A stretch of 64,000 nucleotides of DNA from JAGXOF01 sp046545575 (GCA_046545575.1 JBKGZM010000001.1:16657-80656); one strand, 5' to 3'. Shown: positions 25,931 to 34,100, counted from the stretch's first letter. Numbers and translations: made by a program. The notes: generated from the letters alone by a model not told the origin.

Positions 25931-26050
25931 AGGCTGGGTGCTTAGTCCAGTTCAGTAAATAATTCAGCATGGTATGGTTTTGCCATTCCATGTTGCGAGA
26001 AATCGTAGGGAACGAAACAGTAAAACGAAGAGTTTAGTTAGGAGTCAAGG

Positions 26051-27868
26051 ATGAGTTCTCAAGCTGAAGCACAGATCAAAGAGGTGATTGATCAGTCTAC
26101 CGGAAAAGTATACCTGCCCCCTTGCCAAATAGCCTGCCCCGTCGGGGAGGATATCCAGCGTACAAACACCCTGATATCAATGCTCCCCCCGGATCCCGAG
26201 AAGGCCAAAGGCCTGATACAAGAGATAGGGGATGAGATTTACGAGAAGAACCCCCTTTTCACAGTTTGTGGTTACATTTGTGGCCTTTGTGAGAATGAGT
26301 GTAACTACAGAGATCACACAGGCTCTATAAGACGAACAAGGCTCAAGCGCTTCCTTACCGAGTACTATCTCCCGTATCTGGACCAAAAGCCAGCATTCGC
26401 TCCGCCTACCAAAGAAAAGGTAGCTGTCATCGGAGGCGGTCCGGGAGGTTTAATGTGTGCGTACATGCTGAGCAAGCAAGGCTACGCCGTGACCATCCTC
26501 GAGAGGGGAGATCGGCTCGGAGGAGCTCTTAGATATATTCCTCTTTACCGTCTTACTGAAAATATTACGGACAGGACGATAAATAATTTGGTTCGAATCG
26601 CCAATATAGATGTTCAGTTCGGCGTAACAATGGGCAATGGAGGAAAAACGCTCGCCGACCTCAAGAGTGAAGGTTACCAGGCAGTATTCGTTGCCACGGG
26701 CACCCATCTCCCCCGCCCCCTCACATTCGGCAGGGAAAAAGTCGAAGGAACAGACCTGGAAGGCGTCATGTTCGGGTTGAGTCTCCTTCAAGAAGTGAAT
26801 CAGGGGCTCGTCTCACCTGACCGCTTCCAGGGTAAGAGGGTAATCGTCATCGGCGGCGGCAACGTGGCTTTTGATGCAGCCAGGACAGCACGGAGGCTCG
26901 GTGGAGATGTCCGGCTCGTGTGTTTGGAATCCAAAGATAAATCGTCAAAAGACGGCATTCCTGCCGATACGGAAGAGATAGAAGGCGCTACTGAGGAGGG
27001 AATCAGCATAACATACTCGCGTGGGGTCAGGGAGATAGTCAGTGAGAACGGGAAATTCAAAGCGATCAAGTCGCCACGATGCACATCGGTGTTCGATGAG
27101 AACGGATTCAATCCTCAGTTCGACGAAAGCGACGAAATGTACATGGAAGGAGACGTCCTCCTGGTCACAATCGGGCAGGCTCCGGAGCGCGATTTTTTCC
27201 AGCAGGAAGAATTGCTCAACGAGCGCGGAAGGCTGGATGTTGATCAGACCACCCTTATGAGCAACCGCAAAGAAGGGGTCTTCATCGGGGGCGACGTCAG
27301 GCGTGTTGGTTTTGCCGCCGATGCAATGCAGGAGGGAGCGACCGCAGCCGAGTCGATAGACCGGTATATCAGAGGAGTAGCCCTCAACTCGGATAGGGAG
27401 AAGGAATACGAAAAGGCGGACATCCCTCAATGTTTGCAGTACAAACCCCAGCCTGAACTGACATTAGCGCCGGCGGAAGAAAGGATGAACTTCCAGCCCT
27501 TTGAGGAGCTGCTCACTCTGGAAGAAGCCATCAAGGAAGCCCGCAGGTGTCTTGATTGCGGACCCTGTGAAAGTTGTAAAGCATGTGTTAAACTAGAGCT
27601 ACAATCAGAGTTGCCACAGGTCACAGTTAATGAGGATCTGTGCAGCGGATGTGGCGTCTGTGTTGCCGTCTGTCGATATGATGCTCCCAGGCTCGAGCAT
27701 TCTGGAGAGGCTCTTAAGGCCATTATAGATGACATCAAGTGCAAGCGATGCGGGCTATGTGTAAGTGCGTGCCCCTCCGGAGCTATAAACACAACAGACG
27801 GACTTACGGAGTTTATAGATACGTTGACCAGCAGCGAGGCAGCGCTAATAGCCCAGAGCACAGCGTGA
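26051..27868 (+). CDS. GltD/NfnB-like FAD oxidoreductase with C-terminal ferredoxin domains
   Basis: Probable NAD(P)H-linked flavoprotein with FeS clusters, 605 aa. N-terminal Cys-rich helical domain (PPCQIACPVGED near 23, CGYICGLCENEC near 74), FAD loop VIGGGPGGLMCA near 125, NAD(P) loop VIGGGNVAFDAA near 264, GGDVRRVGFAADAMQEGA near 410, a Cys linker CLDCGPCESCKAC near 498 and two [4Fe-4S] motifs CSGCGVCVAVC and CKRCGLCVSACP near 532 and 569. The layout, including the Cys linker, is the same as the module inserted in HdrA at 9.9 kb. Followed by small zinc proteins, a ferredoxin/MvhD fusion and MetV, it is probably the NAD(P)H entry subunit of that complex. Confidence 0.88.
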   Translation: MSSQAEAQIKEVIDQSTGKVYLPPCQIACPVGEDIQRTNTLISMLPPDPEKAKGLIQEIGDEIYEKNPLFTVCGYICGLCENECNYRDHTGSIRRTRLKRFLTEYYLPYLDQKPAFAPPTKEKVAVIGGGPGGLMCAYMLSKQGYAVTILERGDRLGGALRYIPLYRLTENITDRTINNLVRIANIDVQFGVTMGNGGKTLADLKSEGYQAVFVATGTHLPRPLTFGREKVEGTDLEGVMFGLSLLQEVNQGLVSPDRFQGKRVIVIGGGNVAFDAARTARRLGGDVRLVCLESKDKSSKDGIPADTEEIEGATEEGISITYSRGVREIVSENGKFKAIKSPRCTSVFDENGFNPQFDESDEMYMEGDVLLVTIGQAPERDFFQQEELLNERGRLDVDQTTLMSNRKEGVFIGGDVRRVGFAADAMQEGATAAESIDRYIRGVALNSDREKEYEKADIPQCLQYKPQPELTLAPAEERMNFQPFEELLTLEEAIKEARRCLDCGPCESCKACVKLELQSELPQVTVNEDLCSGCGVCVAVCRYDAPRLEHSGEALKAIIDDIKCKRCGLCVSACPSGAINTTDGLTEFIDTLTSSEAALIAQSTA

Positions 27869-27913
27869 GTATTTAGCCTCGCTTGTAAATAGCGGCACAA
27901 AGGGGTTAAGATA

Positions 27914-28132
27914 ATGCCCATATATGAGTATGTGTGCCCGAATTGCAAGTTGAAATTCGAGATGCTCCGTACAATGAGCCAGGCAGATGCAGTGGCTACA
28001 TGCCCCGAGTGCAGCACCGGGTCTCGAAGGGTTCCCTCAACATTCTGCGGGAACTCCGAAGATGGGCCCATAGGGGGTAGCTCGTGCGGCACCTGCTCTT
28101 CCGCTAGCTGCAGCACCTGCTCTTTAGGATAG
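27914..28132 (+). CDS. FmdB-type zinc-ribbon protein
   Basis: 72 aa. Begins MPIYEYVCPNCKLKFE with CX2C and continues CPECSTGSRRVPSTF, the FmdB/putative regulatory zinc-ribbon signature. The C-terminus is a Ser/Cys/Gly tail (GSSCGTCSSASCSTC). Such proteins sit beside many FeS and C1 enzymes; a role in regulation or assembly is inferred only. Three nt separate it from the next small gene. Confidence 0.85.
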   Translation: MPIYEYVCPNCKLKFEMLRTMSQADAVATCPECSTGSRRVPSTFCGNSEDGPIGGSSCGTCSSASCSTCSLG

Positions 28133-28135
28133 AAA

Positions 28136-28372
28136 ATGGAAGCCGAAGAGATGCGCTTCATTTGCCAGTCATGCGGGAAAGAGGTAGAGGATTCCTCTGG
28201 AGAACCCCCATGTGAGGTTCTCAAGGGCTGGGTTACGGTTTCCCATTGGTACGGACGAGGCGATGTTGATCACTATACATTCTGTTCATTTGCGTGCCTT
28301 AGATCCTGGGTGGATGCCCAGGTTCCGCAGATACCTAACATATTCCTAAAATCCTTTGACGAAGGAGACTAA
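28136..28372 (+). CDS. small protein with two metal-binding Cys pairs
   Basis: 78 aa, family not recognised. RFICQSCGKEVED gives one CX2C and TFCSFACLRSWVD gives a CX3C, as in treble-clef or TRASH-like zinc modules. No membrane segment. Its stop codon touches the start of the ferredoxin/MvhD fusion gene, so it is part of the same operon. Possibly a metallochaperone or small scaffold. Confidence 0.7.
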   Translation: MEAEEMRFICQSCGKEVEDSSGEPPCEVLKGWVTVSHWYGRGDVDHYTFCSFACLRSWVDAQVPQIPNIFLKSFDEGD

Positions 28373-29539
28373 ATGGATATGGTTAACGAGGCTCAGAAAC
28401 AGGTTGGCGTCCACATAAACGACGAGTACTGCAGTCGGTGTTTCATCTGTTCCTCTCTTTGTCCCTTCGACGCGATAAGGAAAGACCCGGAAACTGACAA
28501 GATGGTTCTGGACATCGAGAAATGCCAGACATGCGGGCTGTGTTACTCCTCATGTCCCGCCCAGGCTATCGACATCATCTACTACGACATGAATTCCCTA
28601 ACCAGGTACCTGGAAAGGGCAAAGCAGGAATACGCCAGCGACACCTTGATGATCATGTGTAAGGGATGCGCCCCTGAGACCGAGGTTGTCGAGAAGATAT
28701 TCGGGATATCCAAATTTGTGCCTTTGTCCGTACCATGCGTAGGACGAGTGCCGGAGAATGTCTTCTTGAAAGCCATATCCGCTCTGGGAATGAAGAAGAT
28801 ATATGTCCTTGCCTGTGAAGAGGACTATTGCCGTTTCGAGCGTGGAAGCTCAGTGGCAACCCGGAAGATATTAGCGCTTAATCTCCTTCTGGAGCAGCTT
28901 GGCTATGGCAAGCCCATTACCCTGAGACAAAATAGCCTTAAGGTAACGGTGAACAAGGATAAATGTATCGCCTGTGGCAACTGTGCATATCACTGCCCCT
29001 ACGGTGCGGCTACTCTGATAAGCGGAACAGCAGATATAGATGAGGCATCCTGTCATGGCTGTGGACTTTGCGTGAGCTTGTGCCCGGCCTTCGCGCTGGA
29101 ACTGGATTACTGGGAAGGTGACCGCATATCTGCCCAGGTCTCGAGCCTGATGTCGGGGAAGGCAAAGCCAAAATTTCTTGTCTTTCGCTGCCAATGGTCT
29201 GTTTTCCCCTCTCTTAACGGGACCACTGACCCGGATGTAGGAATCATAGAGTTGCCGTGTGCCGGCAGAGTCGATGCCCTGCATGTGCTGGAAGCACTCG
29301 ACAAAGGAGCAGAGGGCGTTATGATAGCCGCCTGTCCCGAAGAGGACTGCAAATCGGAGACAGGAAGCAAGGAAGCCGAGAGATCAATAACAGCGTTAAA
29401 GAAAACGCTCAGCCAGATCGGCTTGGACGAAAAGCTCCACTTCTACTCAGTATCACCACGCTATCCCGGAGCGTTTGATGACGCTCTGAAAGATTTCAAG
29501 GAGAAATTAGCAAATCCCTCAAAGGAGACTGCGGAATGA
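28373..29539 (+). CDS. tandem ferredoxin-MvhD fusion protein
   Basis: 388 aa made of two repeated halves: [4Fe-4S]x2 (CSRCFICSSLCP, CQTCGLCYSSCP, residues 20-65), an MvhD-like domain (MCKGCAPET, VPCVGRVPENVFLKA, VLACEEDYCRFERGS, near 98-160), [4Fe-4S]x2 (CIACGNCAYHCP, CHGCGLCVSLCP, 199-240), and a second MvhD-like domain (RCQWSVF, LPCAGRVDALHVLEA, IAACPEEDCKSETG, 268-330). MvhD domains carry [2Fe-2S] clusters linking dehydrogenases to Hdr-type flavoproteins. A paralogue with the same order lies at 45082-46269 beside nfnAB. MetV overlaps its end by 4 nt. Confidence 0.9.
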   Translation: MDMVNEAQKQVGVHINDEYCSRCFICSSLCPFDAIRKDPETDKMVLDIEKCQTCGLCYSSCPAQAIDIIYYDMNSLTRYLERAKQEYASDTLMIMCKGCAPETEVVEKIFGISKFVPLSVPCVGRVPENVFLKAISALGMKKIYVLACEEDYCRFERGSSVATRKILALNLLLEQLGYGKPITLRQNSLKVTVNKDKCIACGNCAYHCPYGAATLISGTADIDEASCHGCGLCVSLCPAFALELDYWEGDRISAQVSSLMSGKAKPKFLVFRCQWSVFPSLNGTTDPDVGIIELPCAGRVDALHVLEALDKGAEGVMIAACPEEDCKSETGSKEAERSITALKKTLSQIGLDEKLHFYSVSPRYPGAFDDALKDFKEKLANPSKETAE

Positions 29540-30186
29540 TTATAACAACACAGAAACCGCTCGACGAGATCCTTGACTTCTTATCGCCCTACACGAATGT
29601 TTTGATCGCCGGTTGCGACGGCTGCACTCAGCCCCCAAGGGGGCTAAGAGAGGCTCAAACCCTTGCTCAGATCATTGAGCTAGCGGGGCAGTTGAGAGGC
29701 AAGAAATTCAATCTCAAAACAATGACCGTACCCAAGCAATGTGACTCCTACATCACCCTGACCGCCATGGAGCCTCATGTGAAGGACGTGGAAGCTATTC
29801 TGTCACTGGCCTGCGGACTCGGGCCGCAGACCATAAGCCAGGTTCTGCCTGATCTATCCGCATTCCCGGCTCAAAACACCGTGTTCATGGGAACGGAGAC
29901 CCGGGAAGAAGATGTCATCGAGGAAAGGTGCGCCGCCTGCGGCGACTGCGTTCTGGGACTGACCGGCGGGATCTGCCCTATTTCCCGGTGTGCTAAAAGC
30001 CTGCTTAACGGCCCATGTGGTGGCACTAGACCAGATGGCAAATGCGAAATAGACCCGGAAAAGGACTGTGCTTGGTACCTCATCATCAAACGACTGGAGA
30101 AACTGGGCCAACTCTCCGCGTTGGAAGAAATCCAGCCACCTAAGAATTACGGGCAGCTAGTGAGCGGGAAGGTCAGCAAGCACTGA
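29536..30186 (+). CDS. metV: MetV-like methylene-THF reductase partner protein
   Basis: 216 aa with the C-terminal signature of the MTHFR_C/MetV family: RCAACGDCVLGLTGGICP near residues 133-150, SLLNGPCGGT near 155, GKCEIDPEKDCAWYLI near 168. The N-terminal part has IAGCDGCTQPP and a Cys at VPKQCD. In Moorella-type acetogens MetV binds FeS/zinc and pairs with MetF in a complex with HdrABC and MvhD. Here the operon supplies a GltD-like flavoprotein and MvhD fusions but no metF, which may lie elsewhere. Overlaps the preceding gene by ATGA. Confidence 0.85.
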   Translation: MIITTQKPLDEILDFLSPYTNVLIAGCDGCTQPPRGLREAQTLAQIIELAGQLRGKKFNLKTMTVPKQCDSYITLTAMEPHVKDVEAILSLACGLGPQTISQVLPDLSAFPAQNTVFMGTETREEDVIEERCAACGDCVLGLTGGICPISRCAKSLLNGPCGGTRPDGKCEIDPEKDCAWYLIIKRLEKLGQLSALEEIQPPKNYGQLVSGKVSKH

Positions 30187-30212
30187 TTTGACCGTTTTCA
30201 GTCTCTGACACA

Positions 30213-30231
30213 GGAACAGCTCGGCTGTTCT
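30213..30231 (+). terminator. weak hairpin after metV
   Basis: GAACAGC-TCG-GCTGTTC stem (30214-30230) followed by a pyrimidine-rich tract; a plausible operon end. Confidence 0.45.
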
Positions 30232-30256
30232 CCTTGGCCCTTTCCTTTTGGCCGTT

Positions 30257-30313
30257 TTGACATCCATTTACTTTTCGTGCTATCATTTACTTGTTGACCA
30301 TTTTAGTCAACAA
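30257..30313 (+). promoter_or_regulatory. promoter with Rrf2 autoregulatory operator
   Basis: TTGACA at 30257-30262, 18-nt spacer, TATCAT at 30281-30286. Immediately after is the inverted repeat TTGTTGAC-N7-GTCAACAA (30291-30313) over the expected transcription start. An Rrf2 dimer bound there would repress its own operon. Confidence 0.7.
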
Positions 30314-30329
30314 AAATGTGGGTTAATTA

Positions 30330-30758
30330 ATGAAACTCTCAACAAGAGCAAGATACGGGACCAGAGCACTTGTAGAGCTTGCGCTCCATTGGGGAGAGGG
30401 AGCGGTTCTGTTGAGGGATATAGCTAGCAGGCAGAACATCCCCTTACCTTACCTGGAGCACTTGATCAGTCCTCTCGTACAAGCCGGGATAGTCAAAAGC
30501 ACCAGAGGTGCACGGGGCGGGTTATCCCTTGCCAAGTCACCTGAGGAGATTACACTTAGTGAAGTCATCCCGCTCCTTGAGGGCTCAATCGACCTCCTGG
30601 ATTGTGTGAACAATCCGGAGAGTTGCCCTTATTCGGATACATGCGTAACGCGACGGATATGGGTCGAGTTGAAGGAGTCCATGGACAAGACGCTACAATC
30701 AGTAACCTTACAGGATTTAGTAACGCAAGAAAACGGGAACCAGTCTACAAGGAGGTAG
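30330..30758 (+). CDS. Rrf2/IscR-family transcriptional regulator
   Basis: 142-aa winged-helix regulator. N-terminal MKLSTRARYGTRALVELAL is the family signature, LPYLEHLISPLVQAGIVKSTRGARGGLSLA is the helix-turn-helix and wing, split here as LPYLEHLISPL and VKSTRGARGGLSLA. Three cysteines in CVNNPESC and YSDTC near 92-105 fit an FeS-binding cluster site as in IscR. A promoter and palindromic operator precede it and nifU follows by 2 nt, implying control of FeS assembly by cluster status. Confidence 0.92.
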   Translation: MKLSTRARYGTRALVELALHWGEGAVLLRDIASRQNIPLPYLEHLISPLVQAGIVKSTRGARGGLSLAKSPEEITLSEVIPLLEGSIDLLDCVNNPESCPYSDTCVTRRIWVELKESMDKTLQSVTLQDLVTQENGNQSTRR

Positions 30759-30760
30759 CA

Positions 30761-30979
30761 ATGAAGGAGAAGGTAGAGGAAGCCCTGCAGAAAATAAGAC
30801 CTGCCTTACAGGCGGATGGCGGTGATGTTCAGCTTGTAGACGTCACTGACGGAGTGGTCAAGGTACAGTTGACGGGTGCATGCGGCGGTTGCCCAATGGC
30901 TACTATGACCCTGAAAAATGGCATCGAGAAGGTGCTCAAGGAGCAGGTGCCAGAGGTCAAAGAAGTAGTTGCCGTCTAA
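30761..30979 (+). CDS. NifU C-terminal-domain protein
   Basis: 72-aa FeS scaffold/carrier. Start at ATG 30761 directly behind AAGGAGG; the longer reading frame upstream overlaps the regulator and is not used. Key features are LQADGGDVQLVDV and the cluster motif GACGGCPMATMTLKNGIE with CX2C. Matches the stand-alone NfuA/NifU C-terminal domain in length. Cotranscribed with the Rrf2 regulator. Confidence 0.93.
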   Translation: MKEKVEEALQKIRPALQADGGDVQLVDVTDGVVKVQLTGACGGCPMATMTLKNGIEKVLKEQVPEVKEVVAV

Positions 30980-30983
30980 AATC

Positions 30984-31368
30984 GATGCTCAAGCCTGAAT
31001 TAGAGCATCCACCTTCGGCGTGTTAAGGAAAGGCAGAGTGAGGATACAAGCTGACACAAAAGCCTTGACAGGGCCGTGGGTGAATGTTTAGAGAGATATT
31101 GCCACAGCCAGCCTCTTAGCCCAGCGGAAGGATTTATCCTGAGATACTGCGTAAAATAGCCCAAAAGGAGATCCCTGCGGTAACTTCCGCTTCTAATCCC
31201 ACAGCGTGAGGATAGACTACCCGGTGACTGCGGCATAACTGCGCTTGGGTTCATCGGGAAGGGTTAGAACCAACAACTGCTCCCACGTGTACAAATAGGA
31301 GAAAGGGATTGGTAGCTGAAACCCCAGGGATTGCCGAATACGTCGACAGATAGAGTAAAGAGTAAGAC
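30984..31368 (+). other. 389-bp gap, possibly a structured RNA or intron remnant
   Basis: No ORF could be supported. It starts with the hairpin GATGCTC/GAGCATC (30984-31009), a likely terminator for nifU. The rest, roughly 31050-31350, has several short complementary blocks and phrasing (for example GGTGACTGCGG near 31220, GGGTTAGAACCAAC near 31260) that reminded me of the 5' domain of group II introns, but no domain V and no reverse transcriptase are present. Treat as unexplained. Confidence 0.3.
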
Positions 31369-32364
31369 ATGTTACTCCAGTTCTTCATAGTTCTAAAGGA
31401 TTACCTGATCGAGGTACTGCCGTACCTGGTCGCGGGTTTGCTCCTCAGTGGATTCATCAATGAGTTCGTCCCATCCCGCTGGGTAGAGGCCCACCTGGGG
31501 AAGAAAGGGATAAAGCCACTTGCCTATTCCGCCATGGCAGGGACAGTCCTCCCGATCTGCTGCATAGGTTCTCTGCCCGTGGCTGTAAGCCTTCACCAAA
31601 AGGGAGCGAGGCTGGGAGCGGTGTTGGCCTTCCTGGTGGCAACCCCAGCCACATCCCTGACTGCCCTTTTGGTCACTTACGGACTCCTGGGTTTGAAGTT
31701 CACTATTTTCATCTTCTTCTCCGTAATAGCCATCGGGCTGGTGATGGGTTTGGTGGGAAACTTGATCAAAATCCAGCCCAGGACCTGCGCTCAGGACCAG
31801 CAGGCTACAGATCCTGTCTGCGGGATGACGGTTCAGAAAGGGACCTCGCCTTCGACGGAATATGGCGGGGAGATGTACTACTTTTGTTGTCCCCATTGCC
31901 AGCAAGAGTTCGAATCCAACCCGCAGGGGTTTTCATCAAGCCATTCACGCAGTATTGCCCATCGCGCGAAACACGCGTTACGGTACGGTTTCGTCGATAT
32001 GGTGAGGGATATCGGCCCCCACATGCTCCTGGGACTTGTGCTCGCTGCGCTGGTCGCCGCGATAACCCCAGTCGGAAACTTCGTCGGCGCTCACCTGGGT
32101 GGCGGGCTGGGGTACCTCTTTAGCCTTGTGTTCGGCATCCTCATGTACATTTGCTCGACTGCCAGTGTTCCCCTGGTCCATGCATTCGTGGCACAGGGAT
32201 TAAATATCGGAGCTGGCATGGTGCTTCTCCTGGTTGGGCCAGTCACCAGCTGGTCGACTATCCTGGTGTTGAGGAAAGAGTTCGGGAACGTGACGCTGCT
32301 TGTCTATTTAGCGGTCATCAGCGTAATGTCCCTGGCTTTGGGGTTCTGCTTTTCCCTGATATGA
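31369..32364 (+). CDS. permease with embedded YHS metal-binding domain
   Basis: 331-aa membrane protein of the DUF318/ArsP-like permease type, probably a metal or metalloid exporter. About eight hydrophobic segments in two halves: LPYLVAGLLLSGF and PICCIGSLPVAVSL at the start, LLGLVLAALVAAITP and ICSTASVPLVHAFV in the second half. Between them, near residues 147-185, lies a cytoplasmic YHS/TRASH domain: DPVCGMTV, GEMYYFCCPHCQQEFESNP, which binds soft metals. The paired CC and CS motifs in the membrane could form the path. Weak ribosome site. Neighbours are FeS assembly genes. Confidence 0.85.
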   Translation: MLLQFFIVLKDYLIEVLPYLVAGLLLSGFINEFVPSRWVEAHLGKKGIKPLAYSAMAGTVLPICCIGSLPVAVSLHQKGARLGAVLAFLVATPATSLTALLVTYGLLGLKFTIFIFFSVIAIGLVMGLVGNLIKIQPRTCAQDQQATDPVCGMTVQKGTSPSTEYGGEMYYFCCPHCQQEFESNPQGFSSSHSRSIAHRAKHALRYGFVDMVRDIGPHMLLGLVLAALVAAITPVGNFVGAHLGGGLGYLFSLVFGILMYICSTASVPLVHAFVAQGLNIGAGMVLLLVGPVTSWSTILVLRKEFGNVTLLVYLAVISVMSLALGFCFSLI

Positions 32365-32435
32365 TAAACCCTGAATGGCTTGAAGAAGTCGACAAGTTTA
32401 TGCTAAATATAGCATCGGAGGAAATTACATGCTAG
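32361..32435 (+). CDS. possible 24-aa coupling peptide
   Basis: ATG at 32361 overlaps the permease stop (ATGA) and the frame ends TAG at 32433-32435, 7 nt inside the SufC-like gene. Peptide begins MINPEWLEEVDKFMLN. The double overlap suggests it may serve translational coupling between permease and ATPase; no function or homologue recognised and the ribosome site is poor. Confidence 0.3.
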   Translation: MINPEWLEEVDKFMLNIASEEITC

Positions 32436-33145
32436 AAGTGAGCCAGCTCCACTACAGATCAAACGGACACGTCATTGTCGACGAGCTTACCCTTTCCATC
32501 GGGAAACAGGAGATACACGCCATTATAGGCGCAAACGGCACCGGTAAAACCACGCTTGCCTATCTGGTAATGGGCATCTATTCCCCTTTCGCGGGCAGCA
32601 TCTTGTTTGAGGGCGAGGATATCACGGCATACTCCATTTCTGAAAGGGCTCAAAAGGGAATAACCCTAGCCTGGCAGGACCCCGCAAGGTTCGAGGGACT
32701 GAAAGTAGAGGAATACCTGAAGCTTTCCGACAAGAAGGGCTCACGGGGCATCGAGGATTACCTCTCAATGGTGGGGCTGTTACCTTCCCAGTTCATGAAT
32801 CGCACGGTCGACGAAAACCTCAGTGGAGGAGAGAGAAGGAGAGTGGAACTCGCCGCTGTACTGGCCATGCAGCCCAAGCTCGCCATTCTGGACGAGGTGG
32901 ACTCTGGAATAGATGTGGCCTCGCTGCCTTACATAATGGATGGCGTATCCGCAATGAGGAGCCAGGGGTCCTCGGTACTCTTGATTACTCACAGCAAGGA
33001 TGCGCTTGATATAGCGGACAAGGCATCTCTCCTGTGTGCGGGGAGGGTGTTGCAGACCAGTTCCCCGGAGGAAATGTCACAATGGTTCGGCGACCATTGC
33101 GTGATCTGCAACCATGTCAACGTGCCCGAGGAAGGAAGTGCATAA
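32429..33145 (+). CDS. sufC: SufC-like FeS assembly ATPase
   Basis: 238-aa ABC-type ATPase of the Suf system. Walker A GANGTGKTT near residues 34-42, Q-loop WQDPARFEG, signature LSGGERRRVELAAVLA near 130, Walker B LAILDEVDSGID and H-loop ITHSKD. The DEVDSGID ending is diagnostic of SufC rather than of transporters. C-terminal CVICNHV gives an extra CX2C. GGAGG ribosome site. Paired directly with a SufB/SufD-like gene, forming a minimal SufBC set as in many anaerobes and archaea. Confidence 0.92.
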   Translation: MLEVSQLHYRSNGHVIVDELTLSIGKQEIHAIIGANGTGKTTLAYLVMGIYSPFAGSILFEGEDITAYSISERAQKGITLAWQDPARFEGLKVEEYLKLSDKKGSRGIEDYLSMVGLLPSQFMNRTVDENLSGGERRRVELAAVLAMQPKLAILDEVDSGIDVASLPYIMDGVSAMRSQGSSVLLITHSKDALDIADKASLLCAGRVLQTSSPEEMSQWFGDHCVICNHVNVPEEGSA

Positions 33146-33146
33146 T

Positions 33147-34100
33147 ATGGTTCTCACCAGGGAGGAAGAATACCGGAAGATCGTCGAGGCCTACGGAGAT
33201 GCCGGCGGAAATACCGGCCTGCTGGGAGATAAGCAGGTCGCAAATATGGTAGTTCATGAAAACCGGGTCCTGAACGCCAATGAGGTAGAGGGGATAAGCC
33301 TGAAATCGGAATCGACGGAACGGGGAGTGGCTCTCAAACTCACGGTCGAGGAGGGCAGAAAGATAGAACATCCCGTCCATCTTTGCTTCGGCATGTTGCC
33401 ACAGGAAGGGTTGCAGGAAATAGATTTGAAGATGAACGTTCAGGACGGCTCCGAGGTAAACATAATCGCCCATTGTGTCTTCCCCAACGCAATCGACATC
33501 ACCCACAAGATGGATGCCGACATAAAAATCGGTAACAATGCCGTATTTTCCTACAGTGAAACCCACTACCACGGAGACCATGGCGGCATCAATGTAATTC
33601 CAAAGGCGCGAGTCGAAGTGGGTGAGAACAGCGTGTACCGGAATACCTTTGCCCTGATAAAGGGCCAGGTTGGGAAGCTGGACTTCGACTACGAGACGCT
33701 GTGTGGGCGGAAAAGCAACACTGAACTGGTCGCTAAAGTATACGGGAAGGCCCGGGACAGCATAAGGATAGCGGAGAAGGTTCACCTGAACGGGGAGGAA
33801 GCGAAAAGCCTGATAAAGAGCCGACTTGTCCTGAGGGATAAAGCATGGGCGGAAGTCGTCGGGGAGACCTATGGCAATGCGCCGCTGGCCCGCGGGCATG
33901 TGGACTGCAACGAAATCGTCGATGGTGACGAGGCCGTCGCCAGGGCCATCCCCATTGTGTCCGTGAGCAACAGGCAGGCCAAGGTTACCCACGAGGCGGC
34001 GATAGGCAGCATTGACAAGAAACAGATGCAGACACTCATGGCCCGCGGATTGAGCGAGGAAGAGGCCATTAACGTGATCGTGCGAGGGATGCTGGCTTGA
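33147..34100 (+). CDS. SufB/SufD-family scaffold protein
   Basis: 317 aa, start at ATG 33147 behind GAGGAAGG. Right-handed beta-helix FeS scaffold partner of SufC. Family features: FSYSETHYHGDHGGI near residues 131-145, NTFALIKGQ, and the C-terminal VSNRQAKVTHEAAIGSIDKKQ and SEEEAINVIVRGML. Shorter than E. coli SufB (about 495 aa) and lacking its N-terminal part. Stops where the hydrogenase protease begins (TTGA overlap), placing FeS and hydrogenase maturation in one operon. Confidence 0.9.
   Translation: MVLTREEEYRKIVEAYGDAGGNTGLLGDKQVANMVVHENRVLNANEVEGISLKSESTERGVALKLTVEEGRKIEHPVHLCFGMLPQEGLQEIDLKMNVQDGSEVNIIAHCVFPNAIDITHKMDADIKIGNNAVFSYSETHYHGDHGGINVIPKARVEVGENSVYRNTFALIKGQVGKLDFDYETLCGRKSNTELVAKVYGKARDSIRIAEKVHLNGEEAKSLIKSRLVLRDKAWAEVVGETYGNAPLARGHVDCNEIVDGDEAVARAIPIVSVSNRQAKVTHEAAIGSIDKKQMQTLMARGLSEEEAINVIVRGMLA

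Noticed and set aside
26000..26050. Sigma-54 promoter before the GltD-like gene
   Set aside because: TGGTTTTGCC looks similar, but the spacing between GG and GC is not 10.
31908..31920. tRNA T-loop GTTCGAATCC
   Set aside because: Lies in the permease YHS coding region and has no acceptor stem or anticodon arm around it. No tRNA found in the window.
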